Part shown: in pieces, positions 1 through 7,187 of the stretch | Layout: every line of letters begins with the position of its first letter | Position numbering within the stretch: the stretch's first letter is position 1 | Assembly (NCBI GenBank): GCA_046481785.1 | Contig: JAWOJF010000275.1 | Span: 1 to 9,597, forward strand | Length of the DNA: 9,597 bases | Direction of reading: 5' to 3' | DNA from: JAWOJF01 sp046481785 | GTDB lineage: Bacteria; Bacteroidota; Ignavibacteria; Ignavibacteriales; Ignavibacteriaceae | Notes under the pieces: model-generated | Seen by the model: the letters and a program-made list of their open reading frames with translations, nothing else | What the model was told of the DNA's origin: nothing | Databases searched by the model: none | Translations under genes and position numbers: made by a program

Positions 1-1
1 A

Positions 2-262
2 GATATTTATAACAGCTTCTATAAAAATTCATTTTTTGTAAGATTAAGAAATGAACCCCCAAAATTAAGCTGGATTGTAAATACAAATTTTTGCGATATA
101 AATATTGCAGTAAAAGGAAACACAGTTATTGTTACTTCAGCAATTGATAATTTAATTAAAGGCGCATCAGGACAAGCGATCCAGAATATGAATAAGTTTT
201 TTTCATGGGATGAAACGATGGGCATTATCAGCAAAGGAGTGAAAAATGTATCAGTATATTAA
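2..262 (+). CDS. argC: N-acetyl-gamma-glutamyl-phosphate reductase (ArgC), C-terminal part
   Basis: Only the last 86 codons are present; the gene enters from the left edge, and family members are usually about 310-345 residues. ArgC reduces N-acetylglutamyl-5-phosphate to the semialdehyde with NADPH, the third step of arginine synthesis in the cytoplasm. The visible part shows the typical C-terminal segment: FFVRL near residue 11, SWIVNTNFCDI at 23-33, and the family hallmark AIDNLIKGASGQAIQNMN at about 47-64, which packs at the dimer interface and cofactor side. The stop TAA at 260-262 lies inside argJ, a 17-nt overlap, so the two are probably translationally coupled. The catalytic cysteine region is outside the window and cannot be checked. 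Confidence 0.93.
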   Translation, partial: DIYNSFYKNSFFVRLRNEPPKLSWIVNTNFCDINIAVKGNTVIVTSAIDNLIKGASGQAIQNMNKFFSWDETMGIISKGVKNVSVY

Positions 263-1451
263 TAACGGTACAGTAACATCTGTAAAAGGATTTAAAGCAG
301 CCGGTATTTACTGCGGTATAAAAAAAAGGAAAAAAGATATTGCTTTAATTTATTCTGAGCAGGATTGTGTTGCTGCCGGAACTTATACCATTAATAAAGT
401 AAAGGCTGCTCCCCTTCTTATTTCACAAAGTATAACAAGTCAAAATAAAACTGTTAAAGCTGTGCTTGTTAACTCCGGAAATGCAAATGCATGTACCGGG
501 GATGAGGGATACAATGATGCTGTACTTTCTCAAAAAGTTTGTGCAGAAAAACTTGGAATTGCTCCTGATGAAGTATTGCTTGCATCTACTGGTGTAATCG
601 GACAAAGACTCCCTATGGAGGCGCTCCTTAAAGGTATTGATGATATAGTTCCTCAGCTTACCTGTGAAGGCGGCTTAGATGCTGCGGAAGCTATTATGAC
701 AACAGATAAGAAGATGAAATCATTTGCTGTTAAAGTAGAGTTAAAGGATACTTTTATTACCATTGGCGGGATATGCAAAGGCAGCGGAATGATTATGCCC
801 AATATGGCAACAATGCTTGGATTTATTGCAACCGACATTTCTATTGATAAGTCACTGCTCCAGGAATCTTTATCTGAAGCAGTAAACAAAACCTTTAATA
901 AAATTACTGTTGACGGTGAAACCAGCACCAATGATATGGTTGTGATTCTGGCTAACGGTATTTCAGGGATTAAAATTGAAGAAGGAACAGAAGAACTTAA
1001 GTTTTTTAAAGAAGCCCTGGAAGCTCTGTGCAGAGATATGGCAAAATCAATTGTTGCAGATGGTGAAGGTGCTACAAAACTTGTAACAGTAACAGTAAAA
1101 AATGCCAGAACAAAATCCGATGCCGAACTTGTTGGGAAATCAATTGCAAATTCTCCTCTTGTTAAAACTGCAATTCATGGTGCAGATGCTAACTGGGGCA
1201 GAATATTAAGCGCTGCCGGGCAAAGCGGTGCCGATATTGATCCGTCTAAAGTTTCTATAAGTTTTAATGATTTACCTGTTCTTCTGCCTAATTATAAACT
1301 GGCTCTCGATGAGAAAGCCGCATCTAAAATTCTTTCACAGGCTGAATTTTCTATAAATATCGATCTCGGCCAGGGTAAAGAAAACACTACATGGTGGACA
1401 TGCGACTTCTCCGAAGAGTATGTAAGTATAAACGCCGATTACAGATCATGA
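246..1451 (+). CDS. argJ: Glutamate N-acetyltransferase / ornithine acetyltransferase (ArgJ)
   Basis: A complete 401-residue protein of normal family length. ArgJ moves the acetyl group from N-acetylornithine to glutamate, giving the cyclic pathway; some members also use acetyl-CoA (bifunctional), which sequence alone cannot decide. It is an Ntn-hydrolase-like enzyme that self-cleaves at an Ala-Thr bond. Here the site is PNMATML with Ala188/Thr189, after KGSGMI (178-183). Thr189 would become the N-terminal nucleophile of the beta chain. STGVIG (114-119) supplies the oxyanion-hole Thr-Gly, and NSGNANACTG (76-85) is also conserved. The C-terminus keeps GADANWGRI and the terminal INADYRS. The start is supported by AAGGAG at 234-239, 6 nt before ATG 246. 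It overlaps argC, and its TGA is 8 nt before the chosen argB start. Confidence 0.96.
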   Translation: MYQYINNGTVTSVKGFKAAGIYCGIKKRKKDIALIYSEQDCVAAGTYTINKVKAAPLLISQSITSQNKTVKAVLVNSGNANACTGDEGYNDAVLSQKVCAEKLGIAPDEVLLASTGVIGQRLPMEALLKGIDDIVPQLTCEGGLDAAEAIMTTDKKMKSFAVKVELKDTFITIGGICKGSGMIMPNMATMLGFIATDISIDKSLLQESLSEAVNKTFNKITVDGETSTNDMVVILANGISGIKIEEGTEELKFFKEALEALCRDMAKSIVADGEGATKLVTVTVKNARTKSDAELVGKSIANSPLVKTAIHGADANWGRILSAAGQSGADIDPSKVSISFNDLPVLLPNYKLALDEKAASKILSQAEFSINIDLGQGKENTTWWTCDFSEEYVSINADYRS

Positions 1452-1459
1452 GGTATAAT

Positions 1460-2287
1460 ATGTTGAATTCTACTAAATCCCGTAATACGGGAAAAATTGC
1501 AATAATAAAATTAAGCGGTAAATCGATAAATGATTTTATTTCATCTGACAAATGGGTTACTGCTATAAAAAAACTGCAAGACCAATATGGCGGTGTTATT
1601 ATTGTTCATGGTGCAGGAAAAACAATTACCGAATGGGCAGAGAAAATGGGAATAAGCTCGGTATTTGTTGAAGGCCACCGTGTTACTACTTCGGATATGA
1701 TGGAGATTGTTTCTGCCGTTCAGGGTGGATTAGTTAATACAAAATTAAGTGCAAAACTTAATTCATCCGGTATAAGAGCATTGGGTCTTTCCGGTATTGA
1801 CAAAAATACTTTTACAGCAAAATATCTTGATAAAAATATCGGTTTTGTAGGAAGGCCTGAGATTAAGGGTTCTGCTGACTGGATAAAAGAGTTATTACAG
1901 AAAAAGGTTATTCCTGTATTCTCAAGCATCTGCTGCGATGAAGAAGGGAATCTTATGAATGTAAATGCGGATCTGTTTACAGAAGTACTGGCTGCTGCGC
2001 TTAAGGCGGAAATTGTTTTCTTTGTATCAGATGTAAACGGTGTTATTTTAGATAATGAAATTAAAGAGTATTTAACTCCGGACGATATTATTGCCGGAAT
2101 TAACAGTAATCAGATTACCGGCGGTATGATTCCTAAACTAAAAAGTTGTTCCGGGCTGTTAGACCAGGGTGTCCATAAAATCTGGATTGGCTCTGATCTT
2201 ATAAGTTACTTAAACGGATTTTCTGATCATGGTACTTGCATAGTAAAATCTCATAAAGTAAAACGTGCTAAGCTTAAAGTAGCTTAA
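1460..2287 (+). CDS. argB: Acetylglutamate kinase (ArgB), slightly atypical motifs
   Basis: Phosphorylates N-acetylglutamate with ATP, the second arginine step; amino-acid kinase fold. The 275 residues show Lys17 in IIKLSGKS (phosphate-binding strand), VHGAGKTI at 49-56, Arg74 in EGHRVTT, GLSGID at 109-114, NVNADLF at 167-173, SDVNGVI at 190-196, and GGMIPK with Lys226. I chose ATG 1460 because TGAGGT at 1449-1454 sits 5 nt upstream. ATG 1448, which overlaps the argJ stop as ATGA, lacks a ribosome site, and ATG 1391 would add 23 residues inside argJ. The nucleotide loop reads HGAGK where most family members have HGGGP-like sequence, and the first loop is KLSGKS rather than KLGGS-like. Few residues precede the first strand, so the N-terminal helix of arginine-inhibited kinases seems absent. 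The operon position makes ArgB much likelier than another amino-acid kinase. Confidence 0.9.
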   Translation: MLNSTKSRNTGKIAIIKLSGKSINDFISSDKWVTAIKKLQDQYGGVIIVHGAGKTITEWAEKMGISSVFVEGHRVTTSDMMEIVSAVQGGLVNTKLSAKLNSSGIRALGLSGIDKNTFTAKYLDKNIGFVGRPEIKGSADWIKELLQKKVIPVFSSICCDEEGNLMNVNADLFTEVLAAALKAEIVFFVSDVNGVILDNEIKEYLTPDDIIAGINSNQITGGMIPKLKSCSGLLDQGVHKIWIGSDLISYLNGFSDHGTCIVKSHKVKRAKLKVA

Positions 2288-2431
2288 CAGCCGGCTCATT
2301 AAAAAATTGAGCATCAGACGCCAGTTAAACCTCTGGCAATTAAAGCGGGCATGCAGGGCATTTTTTTGAATAAACGCGGTATGCCATTCCGGTTAAAAGT
2401 AATAATTTATAAATATTTTTTTGAGGGCGTT
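2288..2431 (+). other. argB-argR intergenic leader with two short hairpins and an AT palindrome
   Basis: A 144-nt gap in an otherwise tight operon. I see two short perfect stems: GCTCA (2294-2298) with TGAGC (2308-2312), and GCCAG (2320-2324) with CTGGC (2333-2337). A seven-T run follows at 2361-2367. The 10-bp perfect palindrome ATTTATAAAT lies at 2405-2414, just ahead of the argR ribosome site, and TGAATAAA at 2367-2374 resembles half of a classical ARG box. It could hold an autoregulatory ArgR site, a processing site or an attenuator. None is strong enough to name. An ATG-initiated extension of argR from 2351 is possible but unlikely. Confidence 0.35.
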
Positions 2432-2893
2432 ATGTCAGCAAAACTTAGAAGGCTCAACAGGATAAAAGAGCTGCTCAATAACAGGAACATTACTTCACAT
2501 GAGAATCTTGTAAAACTTCTTAATGCAGAAGGCCTGCAGGTAACCCAGGCAACATTAAGCAGGGATTTTGCAGAGCTTGGTGTGGTAAGAATAGTAACAG
2601 ATTACGGACCCCGCTACATCCTTGATGCACATGAATCCGGAAAACAAATCTCAAAACTTATAGGGTTTGAAATATTAAGCGTTCATTTTAATGAAACAAT
2701 GGTGGTTATTAGAACGCTTGCAGGCAGGGCCCAGGGTGTTGCTCACCATGTTGACAGGCTTAATAATCCGGATATACTTGGAACAGTGGGCGGAGATGAT
2801 ACGGTGCTTATCATTCCCGCTTCTCATAAAAATATCCCGCAAATTATTGAATTGATTAAAAGAATGATGTTTGAACAAAACGGTAAAAGTTAA
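2432..2893 (+). CDS. argR: Arginine repressor (ArgR)
   Basis: Arginine-responsive transcription regulator, normally a hexamer that binds ARG boxes ahead of arginine genes when L-arginine is high. The 153-residue length fits the family. The N-terminal winged helix covers about residues 1-70, with the recognition motif TQATLSRDFAELG at 38-50. The C-terminal oligomerisation and arginine-binding domain covers about 75-150, with GRAQGVAHHVD at 98-108 and GTVGGDDT at 117-124, where Asp122/Asp123 are the expected arginine contacts. ATG 2432 is preferred because GAGGG at 2423-2427 precedes it and MSAKLRRLNRI matches the usual ArgR beginning. The upstream in-frame ATG 2351 would add 27 atypical residues. 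Lying within the operon suggests that it regulates its own transcript; the target upstream of argC is outside the window. Confidence 0.95.
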   Translation: MSAKLRRLNRIKELLNNRNITSHENLVKLLNAEGLQVTQATLSRDFAELGVVRIVTDYGPRYILDAHESGKQISKLIGFEILSVHFNETMVVIRTLAGRAQGVAHHVDRLNNPDILGTVGGDDTVLIIPASHKNIPQIIELIKRMMFEQNGKS

Positions 2894-2911
2894 ATATTAA
2901 TACTAAGAGTA

Positions 2912-2941
2912 AAACCTTTCCCGGTCTTTCAGGACAGGTTT
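2912..2941 (+). other. Possible weak hairpin in argR-argG gap
   Basis: AAACCT (2912-2917) can pair with AGGTTT (2936-2941), with an inner GTC/GAC. No U-run follows, so this is not a terminator. It may be an mRNA stabilising or processing structure ahead of the argG ribosome site (AAGGAG, 2953-2958), or chance. Confidence 0.2.
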
Positions 2942-2965
2942 AAGAAAATTATAAGGAGTTAAAAA

Positions 2966-4186
2966 GTGGCTAAACGAAAAATTGTTGTTGCTTATTCAGG
3001 CGGACTTGATACATCCGTTATGGTTAAATGGTTAAGCGAAAAATATAATGCCGATATTATTACTGCTACTGCAGATCTCGGCCAAAGCAAAGAAATTGTT
3101 GGTGTTGAAGAAAAAGCAAAACAAACCGGTGCGGTTAAAGCTTACGTTCTTGACCTGCGTGAGGAATTTATTACCAAATATGTGTGGAAAGCATTAAAAG
3201 CCGGAGCACTTTATGAGGGTACTTATCCTATGGCAACTGCCATTGGCAGGCCCCTGCTTGCAAAAATGCTTGTTGATATTGCAATAAAAGAAAATGCAGA
3301 TTCGGTATCTCACGGCTGTACAGGAAAGGGTAATGACCAGGTCCGCTTTGAAGTCGGTATAAATACTCTTGCACCTCAGCTTAATGTAATTGCACCTTTA
3401 AGAGAGTGGGAATTTAAAAGCCGTGAAGAAGAAATTGATTATGCAGTTAAACATAATATCCCTATAAATGCAACCAAATCATCCCCCTACTCTACCGATG
3501 AAAATCTCTGGGGAATTTCGGTTGAATGCGGAATACTCGAAGATCCTGAAGCTGCTCCCCCGGAAGATGCATACCAGGTTACTAAAAATCCAAAAGAGAC
3601 ATCCGATAAAGGCGAGATAATATCTATTGGGTTTGAAAAAGGGGTACCTGTAAGCTTAAACGGTATTGAATTTAATGCTGTTGAACTTGTATCCCAGTTG
3701 AGAAATATTGGTGCTGAACATGGAGTAGGGAGGCTTGATCTGATTGAGAACAGAGTTGTGGGAATAAAATCGAGAGAAATATATGAAGCCCCTGCTGCTG
3801 TTATTTTGCATCATGCACACTCCGAACTTGAGAGAATGATACTTGATAAAGAAACGTTCAGATTTAAACAGGAAGTTTCTATTAAATATGCTAATTTAAT
3901 ATATGATGGTTTATGGTTTTCTCCCCTGTTTAATTCATTAACTGCTTTTGTTGATGCAACTCAGGAATATGTAACAGGAGAAGTAAAGCTGGAATTATAC
4001 AAAGGCTCAATAAAAACACTTGCAAGAAAATCTCCCTACAGTTTGTACAGGAAAGACCTTGCAACCTATACAACTGAAGATACATTTGATCATCAGGCTT
4101 CAGTTGGTTTTATTAAATTATTCGGACTTCCATACAAAACCATTACACAGGTTTACAACGGTATTAAAGATGAGGTAAATGCATAA
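2966..4186 (+). CDS. argG: Argininosuccinate synthase (ArgG)
   Basis: Joins citrulline and aspartate with ATP to form argininosuccinate, the penultimate arginine step. The 406 residues match the usual length. The N-terminal nucleotide-binding domain of the N-type ATP pyrophosphatase class carries AYSGGLDTS at 9-17. EGTYPMATAIGRPLL at 84-98 and SHGCTGKGNDQVRFE at 115-129 bind substrates, and PLREWEF (144-150) and YSTDENLWG (175-183) are standard synthetase-domain markers. The C-terminal half (about 200-406) is the tetramerisation domain. Translation starts at GTG 2966, supported by a strong AAGGAG at 2953-2958, 7 nt upstream; no better ATG exists nearby. The stop TAA shares one base with the argH ATG (TAATG), implying coupling to the enzyme using its product. 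Confidence 0.97.
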   Translation: MAKRKIVVAYSGGLDTSVMVKWLSEKYNADIITATADLGQSKEIVGVEEKAKQTGAVKAYVLDLREEFITKYVWKALKAGALYEGTYPMATAIGRPLLAKMLVDIAIKENADSVSHGCTGKGNDQVRFEVGINTLAPQLNVIAPLREWEFKSREEEIDYAVKHNIPINATKSSPYSTDENLWGISVECGILEDPEAAPPEDAYQVTKNPKETSDKGEIISIGFEKGVPVSLNGIEFNAVELVSQLRNIGAEHGVGRLDLIENRVVGIKSREIYEAPAAVILHHAHSELERMILDKETFRFKQEVSIKYANLIYDGLWFSPLFNSLTAFVDATQEYVTGEVKLELYKGSIKTLARKSPYSLYRKDLATYTTEDTFDHQASVGFIKLFGLPYKTITQVYNGIKDEVNA

Positions 4187-5562
4187 TGCTTTGGGGAGGA
4201 AGATTTAAAAAATCGCTTAATAAAGATGCCTTTAATTTTTCTTCTTCCCTTTCATTTGATATTAACCTGCTGAAAGAAGATATACAGGGAAGTATTGCCC
4301 ACGCAGAAATGCTTGGTAAAACCGGGATTATTTCTTCTGATGATTCTTTAATTATTGTTGAAGGACTCCGCAATATCCTTAAGGAATATGAAGCAGATAA
4401 ATGGCATCCTGATGAAACAAAATTTGAAGATATCCACTCTGCAATTGAAACAAGATTATATGAGCTAATAGGCGAACCTGCCGGCAAACTTCATACCGGC
4501 AGAAGCAGGAATGACCAGGTTGCAACTGATTTGAAATTATGGGTAAGGAACCGGTGCGATGAGCTAAACTTAACCCTTGTTAACCTGCAGAAAACACTAT
4601 TATCTTTATCCTCTGAAAATATTGCTGCTATTATACCGGGCTATACACATTTACAGCGTGCTCAGCCCGTCTCGTATGCATTTCACCTGCTGGCTTATGT
4701 AGAAATGTTTGAGCGGGATAAAAAAAGGATCCTGTTTATCCGGGATATCATTAATGAATCTCCTCTTGGATCCGGTGCCCTTGCCGGCTCTACCCTTCCG
4801 CTTGACAGGCACTTTACATCCGGAAAACTTGGGTTTACTGCCCCCACAGGTAATTCTCTTGATACTGTTGCCGACAGGGATTTTATTCTTGATTTTCTGA
4901 ACGCCTGCTCAATTGGAATGATTCATCTAAGCAGAATATCGGAAGAAATTATTTTATGGTCATCTGCTGAATGGAATTTTGTAAAACTTAGTGATGAGTT
5001 CACTACAGGTTCATCCCTTATGCCCCAAAAGAAAAATCCCGATATGGCTGAGCTTACACGCGGTAAATCAGGGCGTACTCTTGGTAATTATGTTTCCCTT
5101 TCTGCCGCATTAAAAGGGCTGCCTTTAAGCTATAACAGGGACCTGCAGGAAGATAAAGAACCGTTATTTGATTCTTTTATAACTTATTCGGAATCATTAA
5201 AAATAATTTCAGGATTATTAGGTACACTTGAAGTTAATAAGGATAGGTTTGTAAAAGAACTTGAAGGAGATTTTTCCCTTGCTACTGATCTTGCCGACTG
5301 GCTGGTTTTGCAGGGTGTTCCTTTCAGGAAAGCACACGAAATTGTAGGTAACGTGGTTAAGTATCTTGAAGATAATAAAAGAAACTTTAAGGGTATTACT
5401 TTAGAAGAACTTAAAAAAATCGATCCTGTTTTTACTTCCTCTGCTTTGGAATGCCTTGATATAAAAACATCTCTCGAACGAAAAAAAACATATGGTTCGC
5501 CTAATCCTTCTTTGGTTAAAGAAAGAATAAAATACTGGGATAACCTGCTGAAACATACCTGA
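4186..5562 (+). CDS. argH: Argininosuccinate lyase (ArgH)
   Basis: Splits argininosuccinate into arginine and fumarate, the last step; homotetramer of the fumarase/aspartase superfamily. The 458 residues are full length. Seen in order: MLWGGRF at the N-terminus, HTGRSRNDQVATDLKLW at 103-119, PGYTHLQRAQP at 151-161 with His155 as the expected catalytic histidine, and the superfamily signature loop GSSLMPQKKNPD at 275-286, which carries the catalytic serine. ATG 4186 overlaps the argG stop, with TGAGGT at 4171-4176 inside argG serving as ribosome site. The coding region ends in tandem stops TGA TAA (5560-5565), and no further arginine gene follows, so this is probably the operon end. No essential motif is missing. 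Confidence 0.97.
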   Translation: MLWGGRFKKSLNKDAFNFSSSLSFDINLLKEDIQGSIAHAEMLGKTGIISSDDSLIIVEGLRNILKEYEADKWHPDETKFEDIHSAIETRLYELIGEPAGKLHTGRSRNDQVATDLKLWVRNRCDELNLTLVNLQKTLLSLSSENIAAIIPGYTHLQRAQPVSYAFHLLAYVEMFERDKKRILFIRDIINESPLGSGALAGSTLPLDRHFTSGKLGFTAPTGNSLDTVADRDFILDFLNACSIGMIHLSRISEEIILWSSAEWNFVKLSDEFTTGSSLMPQKKNPDMAELTRGKSGRTLGNYVSLSAALKGLPLSYNRDLQEDKEPLFDSFITYSESLKIISGLLGTLEVNKDRFVKELEGDFSLATDLADWLVLQGVPFRKAHEIVGNVVKYLEDNKRNFKGITLEELKKIDPVFTSSALECLDIKTSLERKKTYGSPNPSLVKERIKYWDNLLKHT

Positions 5563-5581
5563 TAATCTGCCAGGTACTGTT
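5556..5581 (+). terminator. Weak terminator candidate after argH
   Basis: TACCTG (5556-5561) pairs with CAGGTA (5571-5576) around a 9-nt loop, followed only by CTGTTT. The stem overlaps the argH stop and the U-run is poor, so the operon end may instead depend on Rho or lie elsewhere in 5566-5650. Confidence 0.3.
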
Positions 5582-5651
5582 TACCAAATACCATGCTCCC
5601 TTTACCATGCCTTGTTTAAAACAGCTTTATTAACAATTCCATCACATTCCG

Positions 5652-5681
5652 TTCACAATATCTTAATAGTACTGTTATATC
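5652..5681 (+). promoter_or_regulatory. Possible sigma70-type promoter for the phosphoesterase gene
   Basis: TTCACA (5652-5657, five of six matches to TTGACA) is followed after 18 nt by TATATC (5676-5681), which has a TG extension at 5673-5674. It lies about 45 nt ahead of the coding start. The match is moderate and the group's promoter consensus can differ, so this is tentative. Confidence 0.3.
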
Positions 5682-5725
5682 TTTACCTGCAAACAAAGAT
5701 ATTTTAATAACAATAGAGAGAAATT

Positions 5726-6703
5726 ATGAAGATAGCACATCTATCCGACTTTCACTTAAACTCATTCTTTAAAAATTCAAACCTTGATAAGATCAACCAA
5801 TTAATTAAATATGCTTTTGATGAAGGATTTGATCATATGGTAATTACCGGGGATTTAACAGATAATGCTGAACCGGGTGATTTTGAAATCCTGAAAGGCC
5901 TCTTTAAGTCTTTTGGTTTGCTAAATCCTGAAAAGCTTTCTCTTATACCGGGCAATCACGATATTTTCGGAGGCCTGCAGACTGCCGAGGATATTTTAAC
6001 TTTTCCTGAAAGATGTAAAACAACTGACTACTTATCTAAAGTAAAGGAATATGAAAATTATTTCCCTGAGGTATTTGAAAATAGTGTATATAAGGGGGAA
6101 GAAAGTATGTTCCCTTTTGCCAAAATATTAGACGATGTACTTTTTATCGGTTTAAATTCAATAGCAAAATACTCGAAAATAAAAAATCCCTTCGCTTCTA
6201 ACGGTGAGATAGAGTTAAACCAGTTTTACGAAATTGAACATATCTTAAAAAATTTCGGGCCTTTAGTTAAAACTAAACTAATCCTGGTTCATCATCACTT
6301 TAACAAAATGACCGCCGCTGGTGATAATTCCACTTTAAGCTTATGGCAGAATATTGAAAAACAAACTATGAAACTGCGGAAGAAAAAACGGCTGCTAAAA
6401 TTATTTAATACACACCAGGTAGATTTAGTACTACATGGACACATACATGAAAATATTGAGTATGAAAGAAAAGGGGTAAAATTCCTGAATGCCGGAGGGT
6501 GTATTAAAGGATGTACTGAAAATAGTTTTAATATTAATTTTGTTGATATCAGTCCCGTTAAAACTGATATAGTTATACACAATATTCACCTCTCCGGGAA
6601 CAATACAATTCTTAAGAATAAAGATATACTTCCCGAAATAGGTATAACTGAATCAGATAGGAAAAACTACCGGATAGTGCCTGCCTCCCCGCTGATGAAT
6701 TAA
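5726..6703 (+). CDS. Calcineurin-like metallophosphoesterase (CpdA/Icc-like)
   Basis: A 325-residue two-metal phosphoesterase with the full motif series: SDFH (Asp8, His10), TGDLTD (Gly42, Asp43), IPGNHD (Asn77, His78, Asp79), a late histidine group HHH at 189-191, and GHIH (His239, His241). No signal peptide or membrane helix is apparent, so it is probably cytoplasmic. The N-terminal KIAHLSDFHL and overall order resemble the CpdA/Icc cyclic-nucleotide phosphodiesterase branch, but the family also cleaves other phosphodiesters, so the substrate is unknown. A weak GAGAG at 5716-5720 precedes ATG 5726. It is separated from argH by 163 nt and probably has its own promoter. Its TAA abuts the stop of the convergent small gene at 6704 with no spacer. 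The C-terminal 40 residues after the phosphoesterase core are not recognised. Confidence 0.9.
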   Translation: MKIAHLSDFHLNSFFKNSNLDKINQLIKYAFDEGFDHMVITGDLTDNAEPGDFEILKGLFKSFGLLNPEKLSLIPGNHDIFGGLQTAEDILTFPERCKTTDYLSKVKEYENYFPEVFENSVYKGEESMFPFAKILDDVLFIGLNSIAKYSKIKNPFASNGEIELNQFYEIEHILKNFGPLVKTKLILVHHHFNKMTAAGDNSTLSLWQNIEKQTMKLRKKKRLLKLFNTHQVDLVLHGHIHENIEYERKGVKFLNAGGCIKGCTENSFNINFVDISPVKTDIVIHNIHLSGNNTILKNKDILPEIGITESDRKNYRIVPASPLMN

Positions 6704-6892
6704 TCAGCCTTTCCCTTCCAGGTTGAAAGACTTATAAATATCATAAAACTCTTCTTCCCATTCATTATTTGTCCTGTCCTGGTACTTATCTTTTGTAATA
6801 AGAATTTTATGGGGTGAAACTGAATTAATTTTTTGAGTTGTAGTTACCCTTACAATCGGCAAATGCAGTTTATACTTCGAATTATTAGTCAT
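6704..6892 (-). CDS. Small protein (62 aa) with NEWxxE[FY]xxIYxS motif, copy A
   Basis: I do not recognise a family. It encodes 62 residues starting at ATG (6890-6892), with a good upstream ribosome site AGGAAGGTGG on the minus strand (about 6897-6906), which makes a real gene likely despite its size. The N-terminal half is basic and hydrophobic (KLHLPIVRV at 8-16). The C-terminal part carries NEWEEEFYDIYKSFNLE at 43-59, probably an amphipathic helix. This motif aligns without gaps with residues 39-55 of the small gene at 7188-7376. No cysteines, signal peptide or transmembrane segment are visible. It lies 70 nt downstream of the 73-residue gene on the same strand and may share its transcript. 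Its stop abuts the convergent phosphoesterase stop. Role unknown. Confidence 0.6.
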   Translation of the reverse strand: MTNNSKYKLHLPIVRVTTTQKINSVSPHKILITKDKYQDRTNNEWEEEFYDIYKSFNLEGKG

Positions 6893-6962
6893 ATCGCCAC
6901 CTTCCTAATATCATTTTATCAGTGTTAATATGATAATACCTGTTATAACTTGCTGTGATTAT
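6893..6962 (-). other. Short intergenic gap with AT-rich inverted repeat
   Basis: TTATCA (6916-6921) and TGATAA (6931-6936) form a 6-bp inverted repeat with a 9-nt loop between two minus-strand small genes. It is too GC-poor for an intrinsic terminator. It could be an operator or chance. Confidence 0.2.
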
Positions 6963-7184
6963 TTATACATAATCGGGAACTTTTTCATTCGTAATTACTT
7001 CGTTGTTATAACTAACTATCCTGTTAAAGTTATTTATTGAAATTGTTAGCTTGCTGTTATCTTCACAAATAATTACAATTTTTGTTTCGCCGATAAATGT
7101 TACCTGACCTTTTACGAATTCTTTTCCTGAGTTAAGCGGCTTTGGGAAATAATATCTTATACTTTCGTTTAATTTAACATCCAT
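6963..7184 (-). CDS. Small hypothetical protein (73 aa), probably beta-rich
   Basis: Not recognised. The 73 residues contain alternating hydrophobic/polar stretches that suggest several beta strands: KGQVTFIG at about 25-32, KIVIICED at 35-42, KLTISINNFNRIVSY at 45-59. This pattern, with a turn between each, is reminiscent of small SH3-like or OB-like barrels, but that is inference from pattern only. There is a single cysteine and no signal peptide. Only 3 nt separate its ATG (7182-7184) from the stop of the upstream gene at 7188. The ribosome site is weak (GGGTTGAT), which fits translational coupling. It sits between two paralogous small genes on the same strand, so a joint function with them is plausible. 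Confidence 0.5.
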   Translation of the reverse strand: MDVKLNESIRYYFPKPLNSGKEFVKGQVTFIGETKIVIICEDNSKLTISINNFNRIVSYNNEVITNEKVPDYV

Positions 7185-7187
7185 ATA

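Noticed and set aside
1391..1459. Longer argB start at 1391 or 1448
   Set aside because: The extra residues are the argJ tail read in another frame and do not resemble kinase N-termini; TGAGGT supports ATG 1460.
2351..2431. N-terminal extension of ArgR from ATG 2351
   Set aside because: It would add 27 residues unlike ArgR, while ATG 2432 has GAGGG upstream and gives the normal family length.
4164..5594. Minus- and plus-strand open frames inside argH (4164-4487, 4709-4900, 5184-5594)
   Set aside because: Shadows of a gene with intact, full-length lyase motifs; no independent coding evidence.
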